This document shows, piece after piece, positions 9,297 to 19,294 of a stretch of 64,000 bases of DNA (positions are counted from its first letter, which is position 1; every line of letters starts with the position of its first letter). Under the pieces are notes generated by a model. That model was not told where the DNA came from. It saw only the letters and a list, made by a program, of their open reading frames with translations, and searched no databases. This DNA is from Halobacillus litoralis (GTDB taxonomy: Bacteria; Bacillota; Bacilli; Bacillales; Halobacillaceae), in contig NZ_WMEW01000001.1 of NCBI RefSeq assembly GCF_009856355.1, positions 124,001-188,000 of the forward strand. The letters are read 5' to 3'. Made by a program: the position numbers and the translations under genes.

Positions 9297-10061
9297 TTAC
9301 GTTCTTGGTCCACCTGCGACGTAGATGACCTGGCCGTTGACAAAGGATGACGCTTCATCCGCAAAGAAAGCCACCGTATTTGCTATATCCTCCGGCTTAC
9401 CGCTCCGGCCGACAGGAATCCGGGACACGCTGGCCTGGACAAGCTCATCAAAAGTAATCCCGATCCGTGCGGCGGTCGCTTTTGTCATATCGGTTTCAAT
9501 GAAACCAGGGGCCACCGCATTGGCAGTCACGCCGTATTTGCCAAGCTCAATCGCCAGTGTCTTTGTGAAGCCCTGGAGGCCGGCTTTAGCGGTGGCATAG
9601 TTCGCCTGGCCGCGATTCCCGAGCGCAGAGGTCGAGGAAATGTTCACAATCCGGCCGTACTTCTGTTCCACCATATACGACTGAACGGCTCTGGCTGCAT
9701 GAAACGACCCTTTTAAATGGACATCCATCACGGTATCCCAGTCCGCATCCGTCATTTTGTACAGCATATTGTCTCGGATGACGCCTGCGTTATTAATCAA
9801 AATATCGACCGACCCGAACCGCTCGTATGTTTCCTTCACAGCCTCTTCCACTTCATTGTACTGGGTCACATCCGCTTTTTGGCAGAAGACTTCAAAGCCT
9901 TCTTCGCGGAATTCCGCCTCCAGCTCCTGGAGCGCCTCCTCATTTACATCAATGATGGAAACCTTCGCTCCGTTTTCTGCGAAATGCCGGGCAATGCCTT
10001 TCCCGATCCCCCGGCTTCCACCAGTGATAAAAGCTGTCCTGCCTTTAAATCTCCCACTCAT
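9297..10061 (-). CDS. SDR family oxidoreductase (3-oxoacyl reductase FabG-like)
   Basis: Short-chain dehydrogenase, 254 residues, with TGGSRGIG, NNAG, YATAKAG (YxxxK) and a C-terminal VIYVAGGPRT. The full set of FabG features is present. In this operon it probably acts on a hydroxyacyl- or oxoacyl-CoA. It has GGAGG ahead of ATG 10061 and lies 15 bases after the dehydrogenase gene. Confidence 0.88.
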   Translation of the reverse strand: MSGRFKGRTAFITGGSRGIGKGIARHFAENGAKVSIIDVNEEALQELEAEFREEGFEVFCQKADVTQYNEVEEAVKETYERFGSVDILINNAGVIRDNMLYKMTDADWDTVMDVHLKGSFHAARAVQSYMVEQKYGRIVNISSTSALGNRGQANYATAKAGLQGFTKTLAIELGKYGVTANAVAPGFIETDMTKATAARIGITFDELVQASVSRIPVGRSGKPEDIANTVAFFADEASSFVNGQVIYVAGGPRT

Positions 10062-10076
10062 TGTATACCTCCTCTA

Positions 10077-11246
10077 TCAACCAATCTTCACATGGCCTTT
10101 TAGTAGATTTCTGGATATGATCAAGCGCTGGATTTCGTCTGTTCCGTCATAGATCCGCCACAGCCTTGCTTCCCTGTACCATCGTTCAATCGGCAGTTCC
10201 CGTGTATATCCCATGCCGCCGTGAATCTGCAGAACACGGTCGATGACATTGTTGCCCATATTCGCTCCATACAGCTTCGCCATCGATGCGTAGTGCCGGT
10301 TATCCTCTCCCTGGTCCAACGTAAAGGCCGCGTTTAATACGAGCCATTTCGCTGCTTCTATCTCAACAGCGGAATCCGCAATCTGCCATTGAATCGCCTG
10401 CCGCTCACCAATCGGCTTTCCGAAGGTTTCGCGTTCGTTGGCATAATCGATGGCCATGTTCAGCAGACGCTCCGCTGCACCAACCGCGCGTGCTCCGACA
10501 ATCCAGCGGGCAAATCCGATCCATTCAAGGCCGAGATCGTAACCATGATCAATCTCGCCAAGGATGTTCTCCTCCGGCACCCGGACATTGTCGAAAATAA
10601 GAGCTGCCGGTCCCCATTCGCCCATCGTATGGATGTATTCCGACTCCCATCCCATCGAACGATCTGCTATAAAACAGGTCACCCCTTTCCGCCCTTGCGA
10701 TTCTTGATGAAGCTCTTTATTTGTCACCGCAATGACCATCACAAAGTCTGCTTCATTTCCACCGGTGATAAATGTCTTCTCCCCATTGATCAACCAGTCA
10801 CTGCCGTCCTTCACAGCTGTTGTCCGGAGGTTCCTCGTATCCGATCCCGCCCCTGGTTCTGTCATCGCAAAGCAGGATTTCTTTTCTCCTTGAATGGTCG
10901 GGATTAAGTACGTTTCCTTCTGCTGCTCATTGCCGTAATAAAGAATGTTGTCCGCCGAGCCGCCGAACTGGAACGGCACAAACGTCCTTGCGACTTCCAT
11001 TTGAACGATCGCCAGCATCATCTGCCCTAAATCTGCACCGCCATATTCAGCCGGAGTATTGATGCCCCAGAAGCCAGCTTCCTCCGCCTTCTGTTGAAGC
11101 TCTTCCATTTTCCCTTCCGGAAGGCTCGGCTTTCCTTCCCTTTCATTGCGCAGCACATCATTTTCCAGAGGTATTAATTCCTTTTCCACAAATTTACGAA
11201 TGGTTTTTCTTACCATTTCCTGTTCATCGGTCAAGCGTAAATGCAT
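10077..11246 (-). CDS. Acyl-CoA dehydrogenase (first gene of the operon)
   Basis: FAD-dependent dehydrogenase, 389 residues. CFAMTEPGAGSDTRNL and DWLINGEKTFITGG mark the FAD and substrate region; the C-terminus has QIHGGMGYTRELPIERWYREARLWRIYDGTDEIQR. The residue equivalent to the catalytic Glu of YEGT is Asp in YDGT, which is worth noting because it can alter chain preference. I chose ATG 11246 because AAAGAGG lies 8 bases upstream; an in-frame GTG at 11267 overlaps that site. It is the promoter-proximal gene of a seven-gene block running down to 5232. Confidence 0.9.
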   Translation of the reverse strand: MHLRLTDEQEMVRKTIRKFVEKELIPLENDVLRNEREGKPSLPEGKMEELQQKAEEAGFWGINTPAEYGGADLGQMMLAIVQMEVARTFVPFQFGGSADNILYYGNEQQKETYLIPTIQGEKKSCFAMTEPGAGSDTRNLRTTAVKDGSDWLINGEKTFITGGNEADFVMVIAVTNKELHQESQGRKGVTCFIADRSMGWESEYIHTMGEWGPAALIFDNVRVPEENILGEIDHGYDLGLEWIGFARWIVGARAVGAAERLLNMAIDYANERETFGKPIGERQAIQWQIADSAVEIEAAKWLVLNAAFTLDQGEDNRHYASMAKLYGANMGNNVIDRVLQIHGGMGYTRELPIERWYREARLWRIYDGTDEIQRLIISRNLLKGHVKIG

Positions 11247-11276
11247 GTGATCAACCTCTTTCCTCACTAAGAGTCC

Positions 11277-11298
11277 ACATACCTACCGGTGGGTATGT
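11277..11298. promoter_or_regulatory. Putative TetR operator, site 1
   Basis: A 22-base near-perfect palindrome: ACATACC and GGTATGT arms around a central TACCGGTG, with ACCGGT at the centre. It sits immediately downstream of a sigma-A -10 box and ahead of the first dehydrogenase, where a bound repressor would block transcription. It matches site 2 (4542-4563) at 17 positions. Confidence 0.75.
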
Positions 11299-11305
11299 TA
11301 CTTTT

Positions 11306-11334
11306 ATATTATTTTAAATTTTCTCAAAATACAA
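11306..11334 (-). promoter_or_regulatory. Sigma-A promoter of the acyl-CoA dehydrogenase operon
   Basis: Minus strand: -35 TTGTAT (11329-11334), 17-base spacer, -10 TAATAT (11306-11311). The expected start of transcription falls inside the palindrome at 11277-11298. Confidence 0.65.
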
Positions 11335-11500
11335 CACCTTTCCGAGAATTACTGCAAAAATTATCCATACAACCCCGGTTCGCCCGCCCACTCAGACAGG
11401 GGGGAAAGAATGTGCTGAAGAATTGCGGTATTTAAACAATAATGGTGCTCAGTATGTTATAAATATTCTGAAGGATTTTTTATAGACAGGGGAAAAATAT

Positions 11501-12322
11501 TTGTTAGAATATAAGATTTTCGGTAATGATCCAAATAAAGAGTATGTATTCTTGATTCACGGCATTGGGGGAAGCGCCAATATCTTCTTCCCTCAAATTA
11601 AAAGTTACCGCAGCCATTTTAATGTGGTGGCGGTGCATTTGAGAGGTCATAAAAAGTCTCCAAGCGTTCTTGACGTAGACGATTTTTCATTTAAGCGGGC
11701 AGCCCGGGACGTCGTCGACGTACTGGATGACATCGGTGTGAACAAAGCGCACATGGTAGGGATTTCGCTGGGAGCCGTTGTCACACATCAAATCCTCGCG
11801 ATTGCTCCTCACCGTGTAGAAACAGCTGTGCTCGGAGGGGTGATCACAAAAATCACACCCCTCCCAAAGCTGCTGCTTCTCATTGGCAGCATGGCTAAGA
11901 ATTTCGTTCCGCACATGTGGCTTTACACGATATTCGCTCATATTCTTATGCCGCGCAGAAATCATCGGGAGTCAAGAAACTCGTTCATTAAAGAAGCAGC
12001 CCAGATGAAAAGAAACGAATTCCTCGGCTGGTATGACATTGCTCCGACCGTCAGAGGGACGTTTACAGAAGCCGCCGGACCTTCAGCCCATGTCCCGAAG
12101 CTCTACATGATGGGCGAAGGAGATCATATGTTCATCGATCATGTGCTGGAGGATATCTCAGGGCTTCCTCATGCTGATTTTATTGAAGTGAAAGGATCGG
12201 GCCACGTTGTAAACCTGGATGCTCCTCACACATTCAACCAGTATTCTTTGTCGTTTATGAAATCAAAAGGGGCTAAGACGGAGGCGCCGGATCAAGAGAC
12301 CGACAGGAGGCTCCGCTCTTAA
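11501..12322 (+). CDS. Alpha/beta hydrolase
   Basis: Cytoplasmic alpha/beta-hydrolase of 273 residues with no signal peptide. Oxyanion-hole region FLIHGIGGSA near residues 17-26, nucleophile elbow GISLG, acid candidate in GEGDHMF and catalytic His in GSGHVVNLDAP, so the triad looks intact. The start is TTG 11501, with AGGGGAAAA upstream; no ATG fits. It is transcribed away from the acyl-CoA operon and is followed by a strong terminator, so it forms a single-gene unit. The substrate (ester, lactone or thioester) is unknown. Confidence 0.85.
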   Translation: MLEYKIFGNDPNKEYVFLIHGIGGSANIFFPQIKSYRSHFNVVAVHLRGHKKSPSVLDVDDFSFKRAARDVVDVLDDIGVNKAHMVGISLGAVVTHQILAIAPHRVETAVLGGVITKITPLPKLLLLIGSMAKNFVPHMWLYTIFAHILMPRRNHRESRNSFIKEAAQMKRNEFLGWYDIAPTVRGTFTEAAGPSAHVPKLYMMGEGDHMFIDHVLEDISGLPHADFIEVKGSGHVVNLDAPHTFNQYSLSFMKSKGAKTEAPDQETDRRLRS

Positions 12323-12364
12323 AGGAAATTGTTACAGCTTCCCAGATGAAGCTGGAAATAAAGT

Positions 12365-12400
12365 GGAAAGGTGTCCTGACGCGGGAAATGACACCTTTCC
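12365..12400 (+). terminator. Intrinsic terminator after alpha/beta hydrolase
   Basis: GGAAAGGTGTC (12365-12375) pairs perfectly with GACACCTTTCC (12390-12400), followed by AGCCTTTTG. It lies 43 bases after the hydrolase stop. Confidence 0.75.
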
Positions 12401-12543
12401 AGCCTTTTGTAAACATTCCTTACCAAGATGCCGGCAGGAGAATGTAAGGTTATTTGCTTCTTTATATCCTTATTGGCTTTAAATAGTTGCTTTGATAAAC
12501 CAGAGGAATAGGAAGCAAAAACTCCGCCTGCATTCACCCCGTT

Positions 12544-13449
12544 TTAATATACAGAAGTACAGTAATGTAGATAATCCGGCATTTCTCCCCGTACCATCCG
12601 ATTGTACAGATGCTGAATTTCCAACGTAACCTTTCCCGGCTTCCCTTGCCCGATGACTCTTCGATCAACTTCTACCACCGGTTTAATTCCAACAGCCGTT
12701 CCCGTTAAGAAAATTTCATCCGCATCATACAATTGGAATCTTGCTAAACTCTTCTCATGCAGGGGTAACTTCAACTCTTCTGCCAATATTTCCGCAACCG
12801 TATTACGAGTGACTCCCGGGAGAATGTCATCAGACACAGGGGGAGTGAAGACTTCATTTCCTTTAACGATGAAAATATTTTCTGTAGCCCCTTCGCTCAC
12901 ATTTCCTTCTTTTGTTAAGAAGACGGCCTCATCATATCCATTCAAGGATTCTTCAAGAATCGCTAACCCTGAATTCATATAACCAGCTGTCGTCTTCGCT
13001 TGAGGAGGAATCATATTGCTTCCTATTCTCGTCCAGGAAGAAACCCCCACCTTAAAGGAAGGTTCAGCCTTATATTCTGATTCATCCATGTAGACAGCCA
13101 GATGATTAAATGGATCTCTCAAGTCGGGACGTAAGGTATTGCTGTCTTTAAAACAAATCGGACGTATATACACATCCTGAGTCACCCGGTTGATGATCAG
13201 CATCTTTTTTATGATGTACGATAATTCCTCTATGGAATAAGGGATTTTAATAAACAAACTCTCACCAGACTGCTCAAATCTCTTTAAATGATCGTCTAGT
13301 CGGAATAATAATAATTGTTCCTGGCCGGCATTCCAAAAAGCTCGGATACCATCTATACAACCCAGGCCGTAATTCAAACCTTTATTCTTCACACTAACAC
13401 TCAGCGAACGATCATCGACAAAATGATCTTTATCAAACATAACGGCCAT
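12544..13449 (-). CDS. ilvE: Branched-chain amino acid aminotransferase (class IV PLP enzyme)
   Basis: Class IV aminotransferase, 301 residues, interconverting Leu, Ile or Val with their 2-oxo acids. The PLP lysine lies in QAKTTAGYMNSGLA, and EGATENIFIVKGNEVFTPP plus the GTAVGIKPVVEVD region match IlvE. I start it at ATG 13449 (MAVMFDKDHF), with GGAAGGGAG 8 bases ahead; an in-frame extension to 13482 has no ribosome site. It stands alone, without other ilv genes. D-amino acid aminotransferase or aminodeoxychorismate lyase are alternatives within the fold, but the motifs fit IlvE best. Confidence 0.85.
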   Translation of the reverse strand: MAVMFDKDHFVDDRSLSVSVKNKGLNYGLGCIDGIRAFWNAGQEQLLLFRLDDHLKRFEQSGESLFIKIPYSIEELSYIIKKMLIINRVTQDVYIRPICFKDSNTLRPDLRDPFNHLAVYMDESEYKAEPSFKVGVSSWTRIGSNMIPPQAKTTAGYMNSGLAILEESLNGYDEAVFLTKEGNVSEGATENIFIVKGNEVFTPPVSDDILPGVTRNTVAEILAEELKLPLHEKSLARFQLYDADEIFLTGTAVGIKPVVEVDRRVIGQGKPGKVTLEIQHLYNRMVRGEMPDYLHYCTSVY

Positions 13450-13637
13450 TGAATCCACTCCCTTCCTATCACTATATGCCATGATGCTGTGTGACTATAC
13501 AAACGATCATGGCCGCCTTCTGTTGGGGCGTATCCCGTTTATAATGGTGTATCAGCAGCTGCAGGTACATTCCAGATAACTGGAATGTCCGAACCTCCCC
13601 CTCCATAGATTTAGAGAGAAGAAGGGAGGTGGTTTTA

Positions 13638-14009
13638 ATGATTGAGTGGAGTGTCAGCATTGCAGCGGTCGGGTTTATTTGTCTCGTCATCTTTTTAATT
13701 TTCACTTTACGGAAACTCATGGCAACACTGACGGAGACCAAAGAGACGCTCTCTGACGCTAGAAAATCAGTCAACAGCATTACAGATGAGGCTGAAGAGC
13801 TGATTCATGAAGCTAACAAAATTTCAACTGATGTCAAAGGAAAAATGGAAGCCGTTGACCCTTTAATCGATTCCGTTCATGATATGGGCGATATGATACA
13901 CGATGTCACAAGTTCAATAAAACGAACAGCGCTGCAAAAGGAAAACCGAAAAACAAAGGATTCCAAGGATAACCAGAAAAGCAAGCCGGTTCAAATCAAA
14001 TTGAAGTAA
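13638..14009 (+). CDS. DUF948 family membrane protein (YtxG-like)
   Basis: Small protein of 123 residues. One N-terminal membrane segment (about residues 6-24) is followed by a long charged helix, likely coiled coil, with heptad-like LTETKETLSDARKSVNSI, and a lysine-rich tail. This matches the DUF948 family of Bacillaceae general-stress proteins. Start ATG 13638 (MIEWSVSI) has GGGAGGTG 7 bases upstream. A TATAAT at 13541-13546 could serve as promoter but has no good -35, which would fit an alternative sigma factor. Function unknown. Confidence 0.75.
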   Translation: MIEWSVSIAAVGFICLVIFLIFTLRKLMATLTETKETLSDARKSVNSITDEAEELIHEANKISTDVKGKMEAVDPLIDSVHDMGDMIHDVTSSIKRTALQKENRKTKDSKDNQKSKPVQIKLK

Positions 14010-14132
14010 GTCAATTCAACTATCCCCACCCGTCTATAGATACCATATAAAGGGGCGTGGAAGCCTTACAACCCGTTTTTTAACGGCTCCAAAAGGAACA
14101 AAAATACCACATCCATCCCTTTTTATCCATAC

Positions 14133-14163
14133 AAAAAACCACGCCGGTCCGGCGTGGTTTTTT
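14133..14163. terminator. Bidirectional terminator
   Basis: CCACGCCG and CGGCGTGG arms (14139-14146, 14150-14157) flanked by A6 on one side and T6 on the other. It serves the DUF948 gene on plus and dhaM on minus. Confidence 0.9.
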
Positions 14164-14165
14164 GG

Positions 14166-14546
14166 TTACGATTTTCCGAATTCTTTCTCAAGCGATTCCA
14201 GGATCTCCTCCAGACTTTTATCTATACTCGCTTCGACAGCCGCAAGATAAGCCCCTTCGAGAATCGGGTGGGAGACCAGTTTGATTTGATCGGACTCTGT
14301 GACTTCAATGGCCATCTCAGCATTCATCCGTGCACTGCCGAGGTCATAAAAAACGATCGTGCTTTCAGCTTTTTCTGTGACCTTCTCCAAAGCGGTCTGG
14401 ATCTTTTCAAAGCTTGTGCCAAGCTCTCCCTCATCCGTTCCTCCGGCGGCTTCGATTGGAAGATCACCGACAACCTGATGAATCAGATCTTTTACCCCTT
14501 CGGCAACTTTTCCGCTGTGTGAGACTAAAAGAATGCCTACACTCAT
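14166..14546 (-). CDS. dhaM: PTS-dependent dihydroxyacetone kinase, phosphotransferase subunit DhaM
   Basis: EIIA-mannose-like domain, 126 residues, that passes phosphate from HPr to the ADP held by DhaL. MSVGILLVSHSGKVAEG shows the phospho-accepting His near position 10. Only the EIIA domain is present, as in most Firmicutes; E. coli DhaM has two more PTS domains. The start overlaps the DhaL stop by one base (TAATG). Last gene of dhaKLM. Confidence 0.92.
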   Translation of the reverse strand: MSVGILLVSHSGKVAEGVKDLIHQVVGDLPIEAAGGTDEGELGTSFEKIQTALEKVTEKAESTIVFYDLGSARMNAEMAIEVTESDQIKLVSHPILEGAYLAAVEASIDKSLEEILESLEKEFGKS

Positions 14547-15154
14547 TAAGCTTCCTCCTTCAGGGCCTCGGCAAGGCTTGCGAATAAGTAATAGGAGGAT
14601 ACAGCACCAGGATCCAGATGTCCTTTGGAACGCTCTTTCAAGTAGGAGGCTCTCCCTTTTGTAGCGGTTAGATCTTTCGTAGATTCCATGGCCTTCTGAG
14701 CGGTTTCTTCTACAATCGCTGCATCAAATCCGCTGCTCTTCACTTCCTCAAGAACAGGAACCCACACATCGAGCATCGTTTTTTCTCCGGTTTCCGCTTT
14801 TCCCCGCTGTTTGATCCCGTCAATCGCGGCTTCAAACATTTCCGCAAAAACATCCCCTTCGACGTCTTTTCCTTTAGCGGCCATGGACATCTTCAATAAG
14901 GCTGTGCCATATAACGGGCCCGAAGCTCCGCCAACCTTGGACATCACCGTCATAGCGGCCTTTTTCAACACGTCTGCTGAGGTCTCAAACGTTTCTGCCT
15001 CCACTGCCTTGGCAGCTTCAGCAAATCCTCTTGCCATATTAATGCCGTGGTCACCGTCGCCGATCTTCCTGTCCAGGGAAGTTAAGTAGTCTTTTTGCTC
15101 CTGCAGATGCTGGTTATAGGATTGGATCCAAGCTGCCGTTTGATTGACATTCAT
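14546..15154 (-). CDS. dhaL: Dihydroxyacetone kinase ADP-binding subunit DhaL
   Basis: DhaL, 202 residues, holds ADP as a coenzyme and phosphorylates dihydroxyacetone bound by DhaK. The Mg-ADP aspartates lie in RKIGDGDHGINMARG, and GGASGPLYGT and GRASYLKERSKGHLDPGA motifs are intact. Ribosome site GGAG precedes ATG 15154. Together with DhaK and DhaM it uses PEP via the PTS rather than ATP. Confidence 0.94.
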   Translation of the reverse strand: MNVNQTAAWIQSYNQHLQEQKDYLTSLDRKIGDGDHGINMARGFAEAAKAVEAETFETSADVLKKAAMTVMSKVGGASGPLYGTALLKMSMAAKGKDVEGDVFAEMFEAAIDGIKQRGKAETGEKTMLDVWVPVLEEVKSSGFDAAIVEETAQKAMESTKDLTATKGRASYLKERSKGHLDPGAVSSYYLFASLAEALKEEA

Positions 15155-15167
15155 CTAAAACACTCCT

Positions 15168-16163
15168 TTATATACGAAAAGCCGGTGCTTGACTAGGGGC
15201 ATCCAGCAGTTCTTTCAATTGATCATCGACTTTCAACACCGTTATAGAACATCCCGCCATTTCAAGGGACGTCATATATTCACCTACAAAGGTATGGGAA
15301 ACGGTGAGGCTCTTCTCAGCCAGCATTTCATGAACTTTTCGGTTCACGATATAAAGTTCCATTTCCGGTGTCGCTCCCATGCCGTTCACCATGACGGCGA
15401 CCTCGTCATTTTCATTCAATTCAAGTTCAGGAAGAATGCGTTCAACCATCTCCGATGTGATCTCATCTGCGGATACGAGCGGCTTTTTCTCTATCCCCGG
15501 TTCGCCGTGGATTCCGATCCCCATTTCGATTTCCTTAGCGCCCAGCTCGAAGCTTTCTTCTCCGGAAGACGGCATGATACATGGACGTAGTGCGACACCC
15601 ATCGTCCGCACCTGCTGAACGACTTTTTCAGCGGTCTTCTTCACTTCTTCAAGTGATGCTCCCGTCTCCGCCATTGCGCCTGCCAGTTTATGAACGAATA
15701 CCGTCCCTGCAACTCCACGCCGGCCCGTTGTAAAGGAACTATCCTCTACGGCAACATCGTCATTGACGACGACTTGATCCACTTGAATCCCTTCGGCTTC
15801 AGCAAGTTCAGCAGCCATCTCGAAGTTCATCACATCACCGGTATAGTTTTTAATAACCAGCAGGACCCCTTTCCCACTGTCTACGGCCTTAATGGCTTCA
15901 AAGACCTGATCAGGTGTGGGCGATGTGAATACTTCACCGGAAACAGCAGCATCCAGCATGCCTTCCCCGACATAACCAGCGTGGGCCGGTTCATGACCGC
16001 TTCCGCCCCCACTGACGATACCGACTTTTCCGGACACGGGTGCATTTTTCCTCGCCACAACGGTTGTATCCTCCACTCTCTTCACGGTCGAAGCATGAGC
16101 AGCGACAAACCCATCAAGCATTTCAGTAATCACAAGATTTGGATCGTTGACTAATTTTTTCAT
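15168..16163 (-). CDS. dhaK: Dihydroxyacetone kinase substrate-binding subunit DhaK
   Basis: DhaK, 331 residues. GGGSGHEPAHAGYVG forms the substrate pocket and the His in GIGIHGEPGIEKK is the residue that binds dihydroxyacetone covalently. The operon order dhaK-dhaL-dhaM follows glpK on the same strand, separated by a hairpin (16190-16216), so glycerol and dihydroxyacetone use may be co-expressed. No glycerol dehydrogenase is seen in the window. Confidence 0.94.
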   Translation of the reverse strand: MKKLVNDPNLVITEMLDGFVAAHASTVKRVEDTTVVARKNAPVSGKVGIVSGGGSGHEPAHAGYVGEGMLDAAVSGEVFTSPTPDQVFEAIKAVDSGKGVLLVIKNYTGDVMNFEMAAELAEAEGIQVDQVVVNDDVAVEDSSFTTGRRGVAGTVFVHKLAGAMAETGASLEEVKKTAEKVVQQVRTMGVALRPCIMPSSGEESFELGAKEIEMGIGIHGEPGIEKKPLVSADEITSEMVERILPELELNENDEVAVMVNGMGATPEMELYIVNRKVHEMLAEKSLTVSHTFVGEYMTSLEMAGCSITVLKVDDQLKELLDAPSQAPAFRI

Positions 16164-16189
16164 CGATTTTCCCCTCGCTTTATAAGAAT

Positions 16190-16216
16190 GGGCACCTCTG
16201 ATGATCAGAGGTACCC
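16190..16216 (-). terminator. Hairpin between glpK and dhaK
   Basis: GGGCACCTCTGA and TCAGAGGTACCC arms with a 3-base loop and two internal mismatches. The following minus-strand sequence ATTCTTATAAAG is only moderately T-rich, so partial read-through into dhaKLM is likely. Confidence 0.55.
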
Positions 16217-16225
16217 TTCATTTGA

Positions 16226-17719
<1,494 letters not shown>

Positions 17720-17740
17720 TCAAACCCTCTCCTTTTCGTT

Positions 17741-18571
17741 TCAGCTGATTTTTTCTTCTACTTGATTACCCAGGGACTTCTCCTTCTTGATCTCCGCATT
17801 AGCTGCTCCAACCAGGATAACCGCCATTACGACAGACATTATCCAGAAGCCTGCAGAGAAATCAGACATAAACATGGCCCGGTAGAATAATGCTCCGTAG
17901 ATACCGCCTAAAATCGGTCCGACAACCGGTATCCAGGAGTAACCCCAGTCTGATCCGCCCTTTCCAGGAATCGGAAGCAGCGCGTGGGCAATACGGGGGC
18001 CAAGGTCACGGGCAGGGTTGATTGCGTATCCTGTTGCTCCGCCAAGCGACATACCGATCGCGATGATCAACGCACCCACAATCAGTGGATTCAATCCCTC
18101 TGTAAATTCGTTGGCACCGATAAATAGCAGCCCCATAATAAGGACGAATGTTCCAATGATTTCACTGACAAGGTTGGAAAAAGGACTGCGTACAGCTGGA
18201 TCAGTAGCAAACACCGCCAGTTTGGCTCCCTGATCTTTCGTTTCTCTCCAGTGCGGCAGATAATTTAAGAATACAATAACTCCACCGATTGCCGCACCAA
18301 TCATCTGAGCGGTTACGTAAAGAGGCACCTTCGCCCATGGAAATTCTCCAATTGCAGCAAAACTTATCGTCACAGCAGGATTGATATGAGCACCCGTGAA
18401 GCTTCCCACAGCGTACACACCCATAGCAACAGCAAGTCCCCACCCAATGGTGATAACGACCCAGCCGGCTCCTTCTGCTTTTGAATTTTTAAGAACGACC
18501 CCTCCAACAACACCGCCACCAAATATGATCAGAATCATCGTCCCAATCAGTTCAGCTAAGAATTCGGACAT
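17741..18571 (-). CDS. glpF: Glycerol uptake facilitator (aquaglyceroporin)
   Basis: MIP channel of 276 residues with six membrane segments. The two half-helix motifs are GAHINPAVT and GYAINPARDLGPR; the Asp after the second NPAR is the mark of glycerol facilitators. I start it at ATG 18571 (MSEFLAELIG), with AGAGGTG 6 bases ahead, rather than the in-frame 18616. First gene of the glpFK transcript, behind a leader terminator and a cre-overlapped promoter. Confidence 0.95.
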   Translation of the reverse strand: MSEFLAELIGTMILIIFGGGVVGGVVLKNSKAEGAGWVVITIGWGLAVAMGVYAVGSFTGAHINPAVTISFAAIGEFPWAKVPLYVTAQMIGAAIGGVIVFLNYLPHWRETKDQGAKLAVFATDPAVRSPFSNLVSEIIGTFVLIMGLLFIGANEFTEGLNPLIVGALIIAIGMSLGGATGYAINPARDLGPRIAHALLPIPGKGGSDWGYSWIPVVGPILGGIYGALFYRAMFMSDFSAGFWIMSVVMAVILVGAANAEIKKEKSLGNQVEEKIS

Positions 18572-18614
18572 GTTGTTCACCTCTTCTTTCTCGTTTTTCA
18601 AGGGGCATGTGTAC

Positions 18615-18673
18615 AAAAAAGACCCGCACTAAGGTGCATACGTGTGAGGCTGTATGCAAAATAGTGTGGGTCT
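18615..18673 (-). promoter_or_regulatory. Leader terminator of glpFK, probable GlpP antitermination target
   Basis: On the minus strand AGACCCACACTA pairs with TAGTGCGGGTCT, with an inner TGCATAC/GTATGCA stem, followed by TCTTTTTTG. It lies in the untranslated leader about 45 bases before glpF. In Bacillus, GlpP with glycerol-3-phosphate relieves such a terminator; GlpP itself is not encoded in the window. Confidence 0.82.
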
Positions 18674-18708
18674 CCATATCTCCGCCACATGCTTAACTTG
18701 TTACTAAC

Positions 18709-18737
18709 ACTATAGCGCTTTCTGAAAACGCTGTCAA
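18709..18737 (-). promoter_or_regulatory. Sigma-A promoter of glpFK
   Basis: Minus strand -35 TTGACA (18732-18737), 17-base spacer, -10 TATAGT (18709-18714). Transcription would begin near 18702, giving a leader of about 130 bases. Confidence 0.85.
18723..18736. promoter_or_regulatory. CcpA cre site in the glpFK promoter
   Basis: TGAAAACGCTGTCA fits the cre consensus TGWAANCGNTNWCA at every fixed position. It overlaps the -35 and spacer, so CcpA binding should repress glpFK when preferred sugars are present. Confidence 0.85.
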
Positions 18738-18904
18738 CATATTTTCACAAAAAACAACATAGTTTGATAGGATTTTGGTCGGAGGAAGCAGGAAGATTGT
18801 ACTACAAATTTTTACCATGGAAATATAATGAAGTTAATGCCGGTATAAAAGATGCTTCCCTCATAGATAGAAACTACATGATTTTCCGGACCTTCAGGTG
18901 CTCC

Positions 18905-18995
18905 CCCTGGCCTTTCCGCGTAGGAACCGCCTGCACGAGCTGAAGATTTGCCGATAAGCGCAATGTGACCATTACGCGCAGCCGAAGCAGGTCCA
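18905..18995. repeat. Dispersed intergenic repeat candidate, copy A
   Basis: Shares with 63835-63945 the stretch GCCGATAAGCG(C/G)AATGTGA plus CCTTTCCG and GAGCTGA blocks in the same order. Both copies are non-coding. Only two copies are visible here. Confidence 0.45.
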
Positions 18996-19114
18996 AGGGA
19001 CCTCAAGTATTTTTTTCCATTAGCTCTGTTAAAGTCTGTTGTTGATATTTTAAACGATTACTAAATCGTCTCCATCTGGAATCAGGTGTCCGGTCCGTTG
19101 TTTACTCAGAGCAT

Positions 19115-19236
19115 GGGATGGCAGGGAAAACCGTCCGCTTTCCGCGGGGAACGATGAGCCTCCTCGAACTTCGTTCTCCGGGGTCTCACCTTGTTCCTTT
19201 TTCCCGCAGGAGTCTACCTGTTTTCCCTGCCATCCC
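19115..19236 (+). repeat. Bacillaceae-type palindromic repeat, copy 1
   Basis: Interior blocks CTTTCCGCGGGG, GAGCCTCCTC, CCGGGGTCTCA and CAGGAGTCT resemble an intergenic repeat common in Bacillaceae genomes. The ends GGGATGGCAGGGAAAAC (19115-19131) and GTTTTCCCTGCCATCCC (19220-19236) form a perfect 17-base stem whose sequence is not shared with copy 2. Confidence 0.75.
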
Positions 19237-19294
19237 TTTCGTAGTGGTGTAACGGACTTCGGTTATGCCCTTTCTAACTACCCTTCTTTGCAGA

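Noticed and set aside
18812..19006. 64-codon minus-strand open frame
   Set aside because: No ribosome site, no recognisable domain, and it runs through the dispersed repeat; better explained as non-coding.
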